Assembly: GCA_019420505.1 (NCBI GenBank)
Contig: JAHZHC010000016.1
Span: 74,185 to 138,184, forward strand
Length of the DNA: 64,000 nt
Direction: 5' to 3'
DNA from: Ruminococcus sp.
GTDB taxonomy: Bacteria > Bacillota > Clostridia > Oscillospirales > Ruminococcaceae
Position 1 is the first letter of the stretch. Every line of letters starts with the position of its first letter. Under the pieces are notes generated by a model. That model made no database searches, had not been told where the DNA came from, and worked only from the letters and a program-made list of their open reading frames with translations. This document shows, piece by piece, positions 1 to 7,130 of this stretch. A program made the position numbers and the translations under genes.

Positions 1-1013
1 CACTTTTCCAAAACCTTATGAGGATCGTTGGATTCACCGCCGCATATGCATGAAAAGAATCCTTCACCATCAAAAATTTCATGAGAAAACTGAGAATTAA
101 TCAAGCCTTCATCAAACAATTCCTTATACAAAGGAGAAACAGGGCCAAAAATCATTGGTATTATAATTGAAGCAGCAGTTTCAACTTTAACCAGTTTCCT
201 GCCCTTAAATCCGGGAGCTTTAAAACCAATATTAAAAATCGGGATACCCACTTTAAAATATTCCACAATTTCCTTTTGATTTATTTTCAAAGGTTCATCC
301 TCAAAAACAGACTGAAGATTTTTATTTTCAGAATAAATTAAAAACTTATCACAGATATCTATAACTTCTCGTTCATCCACATTTCCTGCAATTGAAAGAC
401 ACATATTATGCAGATTATAAAACGTATTATAACAATCATACAGAAGTTTTTTGTTTATATGTGATATTGACTCCACCGTACCTGCAATGTCTATCCTTAC
501 AGGATGCTTAATATACATAGCCTTAAGCAAATTAAAAAAACACTTTCTGTCAGGAGAATCGTCACACATTTTAATTTCCTGTGCGATAATACCCTGTTCC
601 TTATCAACTGTTTGTTGTGTAAAATAAGGCTTTTGCACAAAGCTAAGCAAAATCTCCAACGGCTTCCTATAGTCCCCTGAAGTAGTAAATGTATATGCCG
701 TTTGTTCAAATGAAGTATAGGCATTAGCACTTGCTCCTGTTTCGGCATACAAATCAAAAACATCACAATCCTCATTTTCAAACAGCTTATGCTCCAAAAA
801 ATGTGCAATGCCTTCAGGAACTTCAATATAATCGTCACTGTCGCTCGTTTTAAATCTTGTATTTACAGAACCGTATTTGGCCGCAAACAGTGCTTCAACG
901 GTAGAAAAGCCTTCCATTTTCCAGATCAGAATATCAAGACCTGACGGATGTTTTATTTTTGTATAGCTTTCACCTGTTCTTTTATCCTCATAAACAACCT
1001 TTGGATAGTTCAA
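1..1013 (-). CDS. M16 family metallopeptidase, YmfH-like (partial)
   Basis: This is the 5' two-thirds of an insulinase-family (M16) zinc peptidase; the 3' end lies beyond the window. The zinc-binding HXXEH motif reads HFLEH near residue 68, followed by the usual NAYTSFE region, so this copy looks catalytically competent. There is no ATG start. The best start is TTG at 1013, preceded by GGAGGTG six bases upstream and directly abutting the stop codon of the upstream M16 gene. The pair matches the YmfF/YmfH arrangement of Firmicutes, in which one subunit keeps the active site. The substrate is unknown. Confidence 0.85.
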   Translation of the reverse strand, partial: MNYPKVVYEDKRTGESYTKIKHPSGLDILIWKMEGFSTVEALFAAKYGSVNTRFKTSDSDDYIEVPEGIAHFLEHKLFENEDCDVFDLYAETGASANAYTSFEQTAYTFTTSGDYRKPLEILLSFVQKPYFTQQTVDKEQGIIAQEIKMCDDSPDRKCFFNLLKAMYIKHPVRIDIAGTVESISHINKKLLYDCYNTFYNLHNMCLSIAGNVDEREVIDICDKFLIYSENKNLQSVFEDEPLKINQKEIVEYFKVGIPIFNIGFKAPGFKGRKLVKVETAASIIIPMIFGPVSPLYKELFDEGLINSQFSHEIFDGEGFFSCICGGESNDPHKVLEK

Positions 1014-2282
1014 TCATTCCACCTCCGGTTCCATTAAATAAACTGTATCAAGCTTAAAGGATTTTGCCGCCTGAACAACTCTTTCTCTGGATATATTTTT
1101 AATAATATCATTAATTTCATCAGGCGACGCCTGTGCGCCCCTTACTCTTTGTATAAAAAACCAAGAATTCAAAGCTGCTATGCTGTCATAATTAGATTTA
1201 AATCCATTATAAAGTGCTCTCTTAGTATTTTCAAGCATTTCATCAGTAAAATCGCCGTCTGCAATGGCTTCTATCTGTTTTATAATCTCTATTTTAGCTT
1301 TTTCTGCATTATGCCTTTCAATGCCACTGTCAATATACATTACTTTTTTACATTCTGCAATTGTCGAACTGCAATAATAACAAAGAGACAGTTTTTCTCT
1401 TACATTAGCAAAAAGCTTTGAAAAAGGCGTTCCTCCAAGCAAAGCACACATAAGCTTCTGAGCATAAAAATCTTCGCTTTCTGTTTTAAAAGCCATAATC
1501 ATTTTACACTGATTGACATCATTTTTTTCTGATATTTCTGCAGCCTTTTGTTTTATTGGTGAAGGGCAAAGATAATTTATATTAATTTCATTTGGTCTTT
1601 CAATTAATCTAAAAGCTTTTTCAATCATTTCATTGACTTCCGGGCAAGGTTTTCCTCCTCCGACAGAAATATCAATATAGGAATTACTGAACATACGATT
1701 ATATGTTTCAAGCAATTCAATTTGTGAAATGCTTTCTGCCTCTTCAAGCGATCCATTAACAGAAACTGAAGCCGGTTCATCTTTATATACACTTTGATTA
1801 GCTCTAAAAACTGCATATGATCTTCTGTCGTTAATTTCACTTTTTATATTATCAATAAGCTCTTGCTTACGCAAATCAAAATACTTTTCAGGAAATTTTC
1901 CATCTTCAATATGGGGATTAAAAATACAATCCAAAAGTATTTTAGTCGCTCTAACAGAAATTTTTTCATTATTGATTGTATAGTCATCACCTAAATATTT
2001 GACGCTAAGTCCCGAAATCTGATAGTCACCGACAGAATATGAAAATACGCTCATTAAAGAGTCATATAATCCGATTAATTCTTCATTTAGCTTTGTTCTT
2101 GAGGTAATAAATTTATTTGAAGTTCCCAAAATCATAGAAAGCAAAGAAAGTCTTGGAGACATTTTTTCATTTAGAGGTGTAACAAATCTTATTGATACAA
2201 AATCTGATTTAAATTTTGCATCATATATACCCGAAAACATTATTCCGTTTCCAATTTCTTTTTGAACATATGAAACTGCCAT
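1014..2282 (-). CDS. M16 family protein lacking the zinc motif, YmfF-like
   Basis: This 422-residue protein has the two-lobed M16 fold signature, including a C-terminal lobe with the region AQKLMCALLGGTPFSKLF and a VREKLSLCYY segment typical of M16 peptidases. No HXXEH motif is visible in the N-terminal lobe: the equivalent stretch reads LLSMILGTSNKF. It is therefore probably the non-catalytic partner of the HFLEH-containing protein encoded immediately downstream, with no intergenic bases between them. The two are likely translationally coupled and may form a heterodimer. The start is ATG with AAAGGAG upstream. The function of the pair is not established. Confidence 0.85.
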   Translation of the reverse strand: MAVSYVQKEIGNGIMFSGIYDAKFKSDFVSIRFVTPLNEKMSPRLSLLSMILGTSNKFITSRTKLNEELIGLYDSLMSVFSYSVGDYQISGLSVKYLGDDYTINNEKISVRATKILLDCIFNPHIEDGKFPEKYFDLRKQELIDNIKSEINDRRSYAVFRANQSVYKDEPASVSVNGSLEEAESISQIELLETYNRMFSNSYIDISVGGGKPCPEVNEMIEKAFRLIERPNEININYLCPSPIKQKAAEISEKNDVNQCKMIMAFKTESEDFYAQKLMCALLGGTPFSKLFANVREKLSLCYYCSSTIAECKKVMYIDSGIERHNAEKAKIEIIKQIEAIADGDFTDEMLENTKRALYNGFKSNYDSIAALNSWFFIQRVRGAQASPDEINDIIKNISRERVVQAAKSFKLDTVYLMEPEVE

Positions 2283-2317
2283 AAAAGCTCCTTTTAATTA
2301 AACAAAATATTAATTAT

Positions 2318-2346
2318 ATTATATCACACTAACTAATAAATTACTA
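2318..2346 (-). promoter_or_regulatory. Candidate promoter for the M16 pair
   Basis: On the minus strand a TATAAT box (2323-2318) is preceded by TG one base upstream, an extended -10. The -35 position holds only a weak TAGTAA. It lies about 35 bases upstream of the M16 start codon. Confidence 0.4.
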
Positions 2347-2376
2347 TAGTTTTCACAATTTTTTCATTTTTAATGT

Positions 2377-2415
2377 ACAAAAAACAAAAGAGAGCAAGCT
2401 GATAACCTGCTCTCT
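2377..2415 (-). terminator. Rho-independent terminator of the tiny-ORF array transcript
   Basis: Minus-strand stem AGAGAGCA / TGCTCTCT (2415-2408 with 2396-2389) closes an 11-base loop and is followed by TTTTGTTTTTTG. It ends the transcript that starts near 3303 and contains no conventional gene. Confidence 0.8.
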
Positions 2416-3303
2416 TCATCATTAATTATTTATAATAATACAATTTAACATTCATTAAATGTACATGGGATTCACTCCAATAAAATTTTTAATAAATCCA
2501 ACTAACTTAATTAAGCTAAATGTCTTGGCGGACTCACCCCTTATTTTCAGATATTCAAATATTTAATGCATACTTTAAACATACGCATCACTCCTATTTA
2601 AAACTCTGCCGGTTATAATTCTACCATATTTAACATATTGAATTAATTACCCATTGGACTTACACCTTTCAGTTAAGATACACAATTAAAGCTTAGATTT
2701 CTGGCGGACTCACTCCTTACAAATTAAATAATAAGTCTTGATGTACAGTATTTCAAAATCATACCGTATCACTCCTCAGAATCTCTTATAATTGTCGAGG
2801 TGAAATTTCTTTTTACATTGGAATCACACTTTCAAGTTATTTAAAAACCATCTCGTTTAAACTTGAATAGTACATTGGACCCACTCCCTGCTATTATTTA
2901 TTCAGACGCCTAACAAAGTAAATCATATCAATCGCTCCTCTGTTATTTCTGAATTATTCAATTTTAACATTTAGGAATATCCCATCTTTCAAAAACTATA
3001 TACTAAAATCGCCTATACAGACTCAATTCTTCCTGTTTTAACTGTTTAGTTTGAGATTATCAGTTCTTACGCTTGAGTTCATTCTCATAAATTAGAACTT
3101 ATTGAGTCTATGGATATTCTGCTGACTCTCTGTTGTGTCCATTGGACTCGCCTCACACTTCCAACCAAATTAGCTTATTATAAGCACCTTAAAGCCTTAT
3201 TAAAGTTTATGTATCATCCGGCTTTTCAGCATTGATCTTATAACCCGCTTGATTTTGGATAAAATAAATGAATTTGATTATTTCAAACTTATTCTTTATC
3301 CTT
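2380..3303 (-). ncRNA. Transcription unit carrying a degenerate array of tiny ORFs with ribosome-binding-site-like motifs
   Basis: This roughly 920-base stretch has a consensus promoter at one end and an intrinsic terminator at the other, but no ORF longer than about 25 codons. It repeats short motifs such as GGAGTGAGTCC and GGAGTGATACGGT, most of them 7-9 bases before an ATG. Tiny frames, minus strand: 3232-3200 (10 codons, weak site), 3142-3092 (16), 2970-2923 (15), 2926-2894 (10), 2875-2837 (12), 2818-2813 (ATG then TAA), 2762-2724 (12), 2654-2643 (3), 2582-2547 (11) and 2466-2455 (3). GTG-initiated frames are at 2713-2693 (VSPPEI) and 2537-2511 (VSPPRHLA). Whether it acts as RNA, as coding array or as a leader is unknown. 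I do not recognise it as a named RNA family. Confidence 0.6.
2455..2938 (-). repeat. Three tandem alpha-beta-gamma cassettes of about 165-180 bases
   Basis: Each unit holds three elements in order. Alpha is GGAG(T/C)GAT followed by ATG and a 10-12 residue basic/hydrophobic peptide (starts 2926, 2762, 2582). Beta is GGRGTGRGTCC followed by AATG or GCC (near 2880, 2710, 2534). Gamma is a diverged GTGNNATTCC/GTAAGTCC version followed by ATG and an immediate or near-immediate stop (2818, 2654, 2466). Alpha-to-alpha spacing is about 164 and 180 bases. A fourth, more decayed unit may lie at 2923-3142. Sequence between motifs is poorly conserved, so selection seems to act on the motifs and spacing. 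Confidence 0.6.
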
Positions 3304-3309
3304 GATTAT

Positions 3310-3338
3310 AATATATCACACTTTTTGTAAAATGTCAA
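3310..3338 (-). promoter_or_regulatory. Consensus promoter of the tiny-ORF array
   Basis: Minus-strand TTGACA (3338-3333), a 17-base spacer and TATATT (3315-3310). Transcription would start near 3303. It is back to back with the plus-strand promoter at 3397. Confidence 0.75.
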
Positions 3339-3396
3339 TAGTTTTTTTCAACTTTTTATAAAATATTTTATTTAATACTTCTTTTACTTTATATGG

Positions 3397-3425
3397 TTGA
3401 CATTGATGGATAATAGTAGTATAAT
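3397..3425 (+). promoter_or_regulatory. Consensus promoter for the DUF1292 gene
   Basis: TTGACA (3397-3402), a 17-base spacer and TATAAT (3420-3425), about 75 bases before the ATG at 3501. Confidence 0.8.
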
Positions 3426-3500
3426 TAAAATGTTATAGCATTATAATATTAACACTATTACACTTTAAGGCGTTTTTGCCGCAGAAAGGAATGTATACAA

Positions 3501-3830
3501 ATGGCTGAAGAATACACACCGGATTTATACACACTGGAAGACGAAGAAGGAAACGAGCAAACCTTTGAAATGCTTGATGCAATGGAATATGAAGGAGAAA
3601 AATACTTTGCGCTTACTCCATATTTTGAAAATCCCGAAGATATGCTTGAAGATTCAGGCGAAGTTGTGATACTGAAATCTGATTTTGACGGCGATGAGGA
3701 AATCATGGTTTCAATTGATGACGATGATGAATATGAAAAAATCGGCAATATATTTATGAAAAGAATTGAAGAAATGTTTGTATTTGATGACGATGATACT
3801 GATGAATGCGACTGCGGCCATATACACTAA
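3501..3830 (+). CDS. DUF1292 domain-containing protein (YrzB-like)
   Basis: A small, highly acidic protein of 109 residues. The order of conserved stretches (TLEDEEGNEQTFEMLDAMEYEGEKYFAL, then a VVILKSD strand and EEIMVSIDDDDEYEKI) matches the DUF1292/YrzB family of Firmicutes, whose role is unknown. The C-terminus adds an acidic run and CDCGHIH, a possible metal-binding tail. The gene stands alone between its own promoter and a strong terminator. In many Clostridia a DUF1292 gene sits near ruvX; here a ruvX gene lies 18 kb away. Confidence 0.85.
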   Translation: MAEEYTPDLYTLEDEEGNEQTFEMLDAMEYEGEKYFALTPYFENPEDMLEDSGEVVILKSDFDGDEEIMVSIDDDDEYEKIGNIFMKRIEEMFVFDDDDTDECDCGHIH

Positions 3831-3844
3831 AATTTGATTTTCTG

Positions 3845-3876
3845 CTCCGATTCGGTTTTCGAATCGGAGTTTTTTA
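3845..3876 (+). terminator. Rho-independent terminator after the DUF1292 gene
   Basis: Perfect 10-bp stem CTCCGATTCG / CGAATCGGAG with loop GTTTT, followed by TTTTTTATT. Confidence 0.9.
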
Positions 3877-3978
3877 TTCTTTATTTGAAAATTTTAAAAA
3901 AATTCTAAAAAAGGACTGTTAATTTTTAAGGATATGTGTTATACTATTTTAGATTAATTAATAAAATGGAGGTGAAGT

Positions 3979-5097
3979 ATGTTAAAAAAATTAAAAAATA
4001 CTGATGTATTACTGCTAATTTTAACTCTTATATGTTGTGCAGGAGGTATAATTCTTGTTTTTTCTCTTGTTTACAATAATGGTTCGGGAGCAATTTCTTC
4101 AAATATTACCTCATCACTTTGGAAAACAAAACTGGCAGCTACAGTTCTTGGATTAACTTGTGCAGCAATAATATATTCTTTAGGAATCAAACGAATTGCA
4201 AAGCTATGGATAATTCTTATTATCGGAGGCTTAGCATTGACTGCTCTTACGTTTACATCACTGGGAATAGGTCCGGCAGGTGCCGACGACAAAGCTTGGC
4301 TCGATTTAAAAGGTTTCACCATTCAGCCTTCAGAAATACTTAAAATATGCTTCATAATCTCCTTTGCTTCACATATAGCTAAAGTAAAAGAAAAGTTGAA
4401 CAAACCGCTGATTCTTTTGAGTCTGATTTTTCATGCTGCCGTTCCTGTTACTATCGTATGCATGCAGGGTGATCAGGGAACAGCCGTTATTTTTATAATA
4501 ATCGCAATAGTTATGCTGTTTGCAGGCGGACTGAAATGGCAGTATATCATTACCACCGTTATACTTTCTCCGGTTATCATATGGAGTATATGGCATTTCT
4601 TTTTATTAGATCATCAAAAACAAAGAATTCTCGTTCTTTTTAATCCGGAGCTTGATCCTTTAGGAACCGGATATCAGCAGCTTCAAGGCAAAAAAGCCAT
4701 ACAAAGCGGAGGATTATGGGGAAAAGGTTTGTTTAACGGAAACGAAAAAGAATTCATTTTTGTCTCTGAATCACAAAATGATTTTATATTTTCATATGCT
4801 GGACAAACCATCGGATTTATAGGCTGCATTATAATAGTAATTTTATTATTTGCGATTTGTTTCAGAATACTTATTGACAGTACAAAGTGCAATTCTTTGG
4901 AATCAGAAGTTTGCGCCGGAGTTACAGGCCTCATTTTTTCTCATTCAATCATTAATATCGGCATGGTTTTAGGCTTTATGCCGGTAATCGGAGTTCCCCT
5001 TCCCTTTTTTTCAGCCGGAGGAACAGCAATGGTTACAATGCTGTCTGCAATTGGTCTGGTGCTTGCATGTTTAAAGGATAAAACAAATAAAAAATAA
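3979..5097 (+). CDS. rodA: FtsW/RodA/SpoVE-family peptidoglycan glycosyltransferase
   Basis: A 372-residue polytopic membrane protein of the SEDS family, which polymerises glycan strands from lipid II. The central motif around GADDKAWLDLKGFTIQPSEILK matches the conserved loop of RodA/FtsW. The large extracellular loop carries SESQNDFIFSYAGQ, the equivalent of the catalytic-Asp region, and the last helices carry GVPLPFFSAGGTAMVTML. Its length fits RodA better than FtsW, and no ftsW neighbours are present, so RodA is favoured but not proven. GGAGGTGAAGT precedes the ATG. galK and trmB follow closely and are likely co-transcribed. Confidence 0.85.
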   Translation: MLKKLKNTDVLLLILTLICCAGGIILVFSLVYNNGSGAISSNITSSLWKTKLAATVLGLTCAAIIYSLGIKRIAKLWIILIIGGLALTALTFTSLGIGPAGADDKAWLDLKGFTIQPSEILKICFIISFASHIAKVKEKLNKPLILLSLIFHAAVPVTIVCMQGDQGTAVIFIIIAIVMLFAGGLKWQYIITTVILSPVIIWSIWHFFLLDHQKQRILVLFNPELDPLGTGYQQLQGKKAIQSGGLWGKGLFNGNEKEFIFVSESQNDFIFSYAGQTIGFIGCIIIVILLFAICFRILIDSTKCNSLESEVCAGVTGLIFSHSIINIGMVLGFMPVIGVPLPFFSAGGTAMVTMLSAIGLVLACLKDKTNKK

Positions 5098-5115
5098 TAT
5101 ATAGGAGTTTTTATT

Positions 5116-6354
5116 ATGTCAAAAAACACGCTTGAAAAAGTATATTCTGAAGGTACGATTGACTTTCAGAAAAAAAGATATGCAGAGTTATCTGACGGAT
5201 TTGAAAAAATCTTCGGAATTAAAGCTGAAAGATTTTTTTCCGCACCCGGACGTACGGAAGTTTGCGGAAATCATACTGATCATCAGAATGGAAAGGTTCT
5301 TGCCGCAGGTGTATCTCTTGACGTTATTGCCGCAGTAGTTCCTACCAATGACGGAACAGTTCAAATCAAGTCAAAAGGTTATCCGATGGATACGATTGAT
5401 TTGTCTGATCTTGATATAAAAAGCAAAGAAAAAAACACCTCAAAAGCTCTAATAAGAGGAGTTTTGCGTGGATTTTCCGACAGAGGGTATAAAATCGGAG
5501 GCTTCAAAGCCTATACAGTTTCAAATGTACTGAAAGGATCCGGTCTTTCCTCCTCCGCAGCTTTTGAAGTTTTAGCAGGAGCAATTATTAACGGAATATA
5601 TAATGAAGGTTCTGTAAATGACGTAGAAATTGCTAAAATTGCGCAGTTTGCAGAAAACGTATATTTCGGCAAACCGTCAGGGTTAATGGATCAGATGGCT
5701 TCATCCGTAGGAAATTTTATTTCCATTGACTTTAAAGACCCTAAAAACCCCGTAATCAAAGCTATTGATTTTAATTTTAAAACAAGCGGTCATGCACTTT
5801 GTATTATTGATACAAAAGGCAATCACGCTAATCTTACTCCGGAATACGCTGCTATACCTAAAGAAATGAAAGAAATTGCCGGTTTCTTTAATGCACAGGT
5901 ACTGCGTCAGATTTCTAAAGAAAGCATTATGAATAATTATGCTGAACTTCGCAAAAAATTTGGTGACAGAGCCGTCTTAAGAGCACTGCACTTTATGGAT
6001 TGCAACGATAGGGTCGATAAGGAAAGCAAAGCTTTAGAAAATAACAATTTTGATGAATTTTTAAGTATCGTTAATCAATCCGGTGACTCATCATATAAAT
6101 ATCTTCAAAATATTTTTGCTTCATCTTCTCCAAAAGAACAAGGTTTATCGTCAGCTCTGTACATAGCTAAGGACATTCTACGTGAGAAGGGAGCCTGCAG
6201 AGTGCACGGAGGCGGTTTTGCCGGCACTATTCAGGCATTTGTTCCAAACGAAATGCTTAAGGAATTCAAGACAAAAATTGAAGCAGTATTTGGTGAAGGT
6301 TCATGTTATGTACTGGATATAAGACCAGTCGGCGGAACTGAAATTGAGTTATAA
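5116..6354 (+). CDS. galK: Galactokinase
   Basis: GHMP-family sugar kinase of 412 residues that phosphorylates galactose at C1, the entry step of the Leloir pathway. The galactokinase signature GRTEVCGNHTDHQNGKVLAAG lies near residue 47. The ATP-binding motif 2 reads LKGSGLSSSAAFEVL near residue 140, and motif 3 reads CRVHGGGFAGTIQAF near residue 365. The length is somewhat above the usual 385-395, mainly at the N-terminus. It lies 18 bases after rodA with TATAGGAG upstream. No galT or galE is nearby, so it is separated from the rest of the pathway. Confidence 0.9.
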   Translation: MSKNTLEKVYSEGTIDFQKKRYAELSDGFEKIFGIKAERFFSAPGRTEVCGNHTDHQNGKVLAAGVSLDVIAAVVPTNDGTVQIKSKGYPMDTIDLSDLDIKSKEKNTSKALIRGVLRGFSDRGYKIGGFKAYTVSNVLKGSGLSSSAAFEVLAGAIINGIYNEGSVNDVEIAKIAQFAENVYFGKPSGLMDQMASSVGNFISIDFKDPKNPVIKAIDFNFKTSGHALCIIDTKGNHANLTPEYAAIPKEMKEIAGFFNAQVLRQISKESIMNNYAELRKKFGDRAVLRALHFMDCNDRVDKESKALENNNFDEFLSIVNQSGDSSYKYLQNIFASSSPKEQGLSSALYIAKDILREKGACRVHGGGFAGTIQAFVPNEMLKEFKTKIEAVFGEGSCYVLDIRPVGGTEIEL

Positions 6355-6378
6355 TCCAAAAATACAGAGGTAAAAATC

Positions 6379-7050
6379 ATGAGAATGAGAAAGAAAAAAA
6401 ATCTGGATCAGCGTCTGGAAAACTGCGGTCAGCGTATAATTTATATGGACCGAAAAGACCGAAATTATCAGGTTAAGGACACTGAAAATCTTATTAATTA
6501 TAAAACTTTATTTAAAAATGATAATCCCGTTGAATTGGAAATAGGCTGCGGAAAAGGACAATTTGCAAGAGAGATTGCTAAAAGAAACCCTGACATTAAT
6601 TATCTTGCAGTTGAAAAAAGCAGTAATGTAATTGTTGAGGCTGCCGAAAAAGCCATAGAAGAAAACATCACTAATCTGTACTTTTTAAGAGGCGGAGCTG
6701 AATACCTCGACTGCTACATACCTGAAAATTCAGTGAATAGAATTTATCTTAACTTCAGCTGCCCCTTCCCTAAAAACTCCTATGCTTCACACAGACTTAC
6801 TCATAGAAATTTTCTTGAAATTTATAAAAAGCTTTTAAAAAACGGCGCAGAGATACATCAGAAAACAGATAACATGCACTTTTTTGAATTTTCACTTGAG
6901 GAGTTCTCTGAAACAGGTTTTATACTAAAAAACATATCACTTGATTTACATAAAAGTGATTTTGAAGGAAACATTATTACTGAATATGAAAAACGGTTTT
7001 CTGATCAAGGATTCCCTATATACAGAGCAGAAGCCGTAATTAAAGAATAA
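6379..7050 (+). CDS. trmB: tRNA (guanine-N7-)-methyltransferase, divergent
   Basis: Rossmann-fold SAM methyltransferase that should modify G46 in the tRNA variable loop. The SAM-binding motif ELEIGCGKGQFAREIAKRNP is clear near residue 55 and the C-terminal TEYEKRF segment matches TrmB. The signature usually written NFSDPWPKKRHxKRR is instead NFSCPFPKNSYASHR: the Asp and much of the basic patch are replaced. Either this is a diverged lineage-typical TrmB or a paralogue with altered tRNA contacts. It is the last gene of the rodA-galK-trmB group and is followed at once by a terminator. Confidence 0.85.
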   Translation: MRMRKKKNLDQRLENCGQRIIYMDRKDRNYQVKDTENLINYKTLFKNDNPVELEIGCGKGQFAREIAKRNPDINYLAVEKSSNVIVEAAEKAIEENITNLYFLRGGAEYLDCYIPENSVNRIYLNFSCPFPKNSYASHRLTHRNFLEIYKKLLKNGAEIHQKTDNMHFFEFSLEEFSETGFILKNISLDLHKSDFEGNIITEYEKRFSDQGFPIYRAEAVIKE

Positions 7051-7060
7051 GATAAAAGTT

Positions 7061-7101
7061 AACAGTTGATTGAGTAAAAAACTCAATCAACTGTTTTTTA
7101 T
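7061..7101 (+). terminator. Rho-independent terminator after trmB
   Basis: A 15-bp perfect stem AACAGTTGATTGAGT / ACTCAATCAACTGTT with loop AAAAA and trailing TTTTTTATTT. The open frame of the Rhs gene begins about 30 bases beyond. Confidence 0.92.
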
Positions 7102-7130
7102 TTAGAATTAATTTATTATCAATATTATAA

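Noticed and set aside
2455..3142. CRISPR-like array
   Set aside because: The repeated motifs are only 10-15 bases, are not identical, spacers are irregular in length and no cas genes are nearby.
3458..3748. 96-codon minus-strand Ser-rich frame opposite the DUF1292 gene
   Set aside because: It is the antisense of an Asp/Glu-rich coding sequence, which always yields long Ser/Phe-rich shadow frames.
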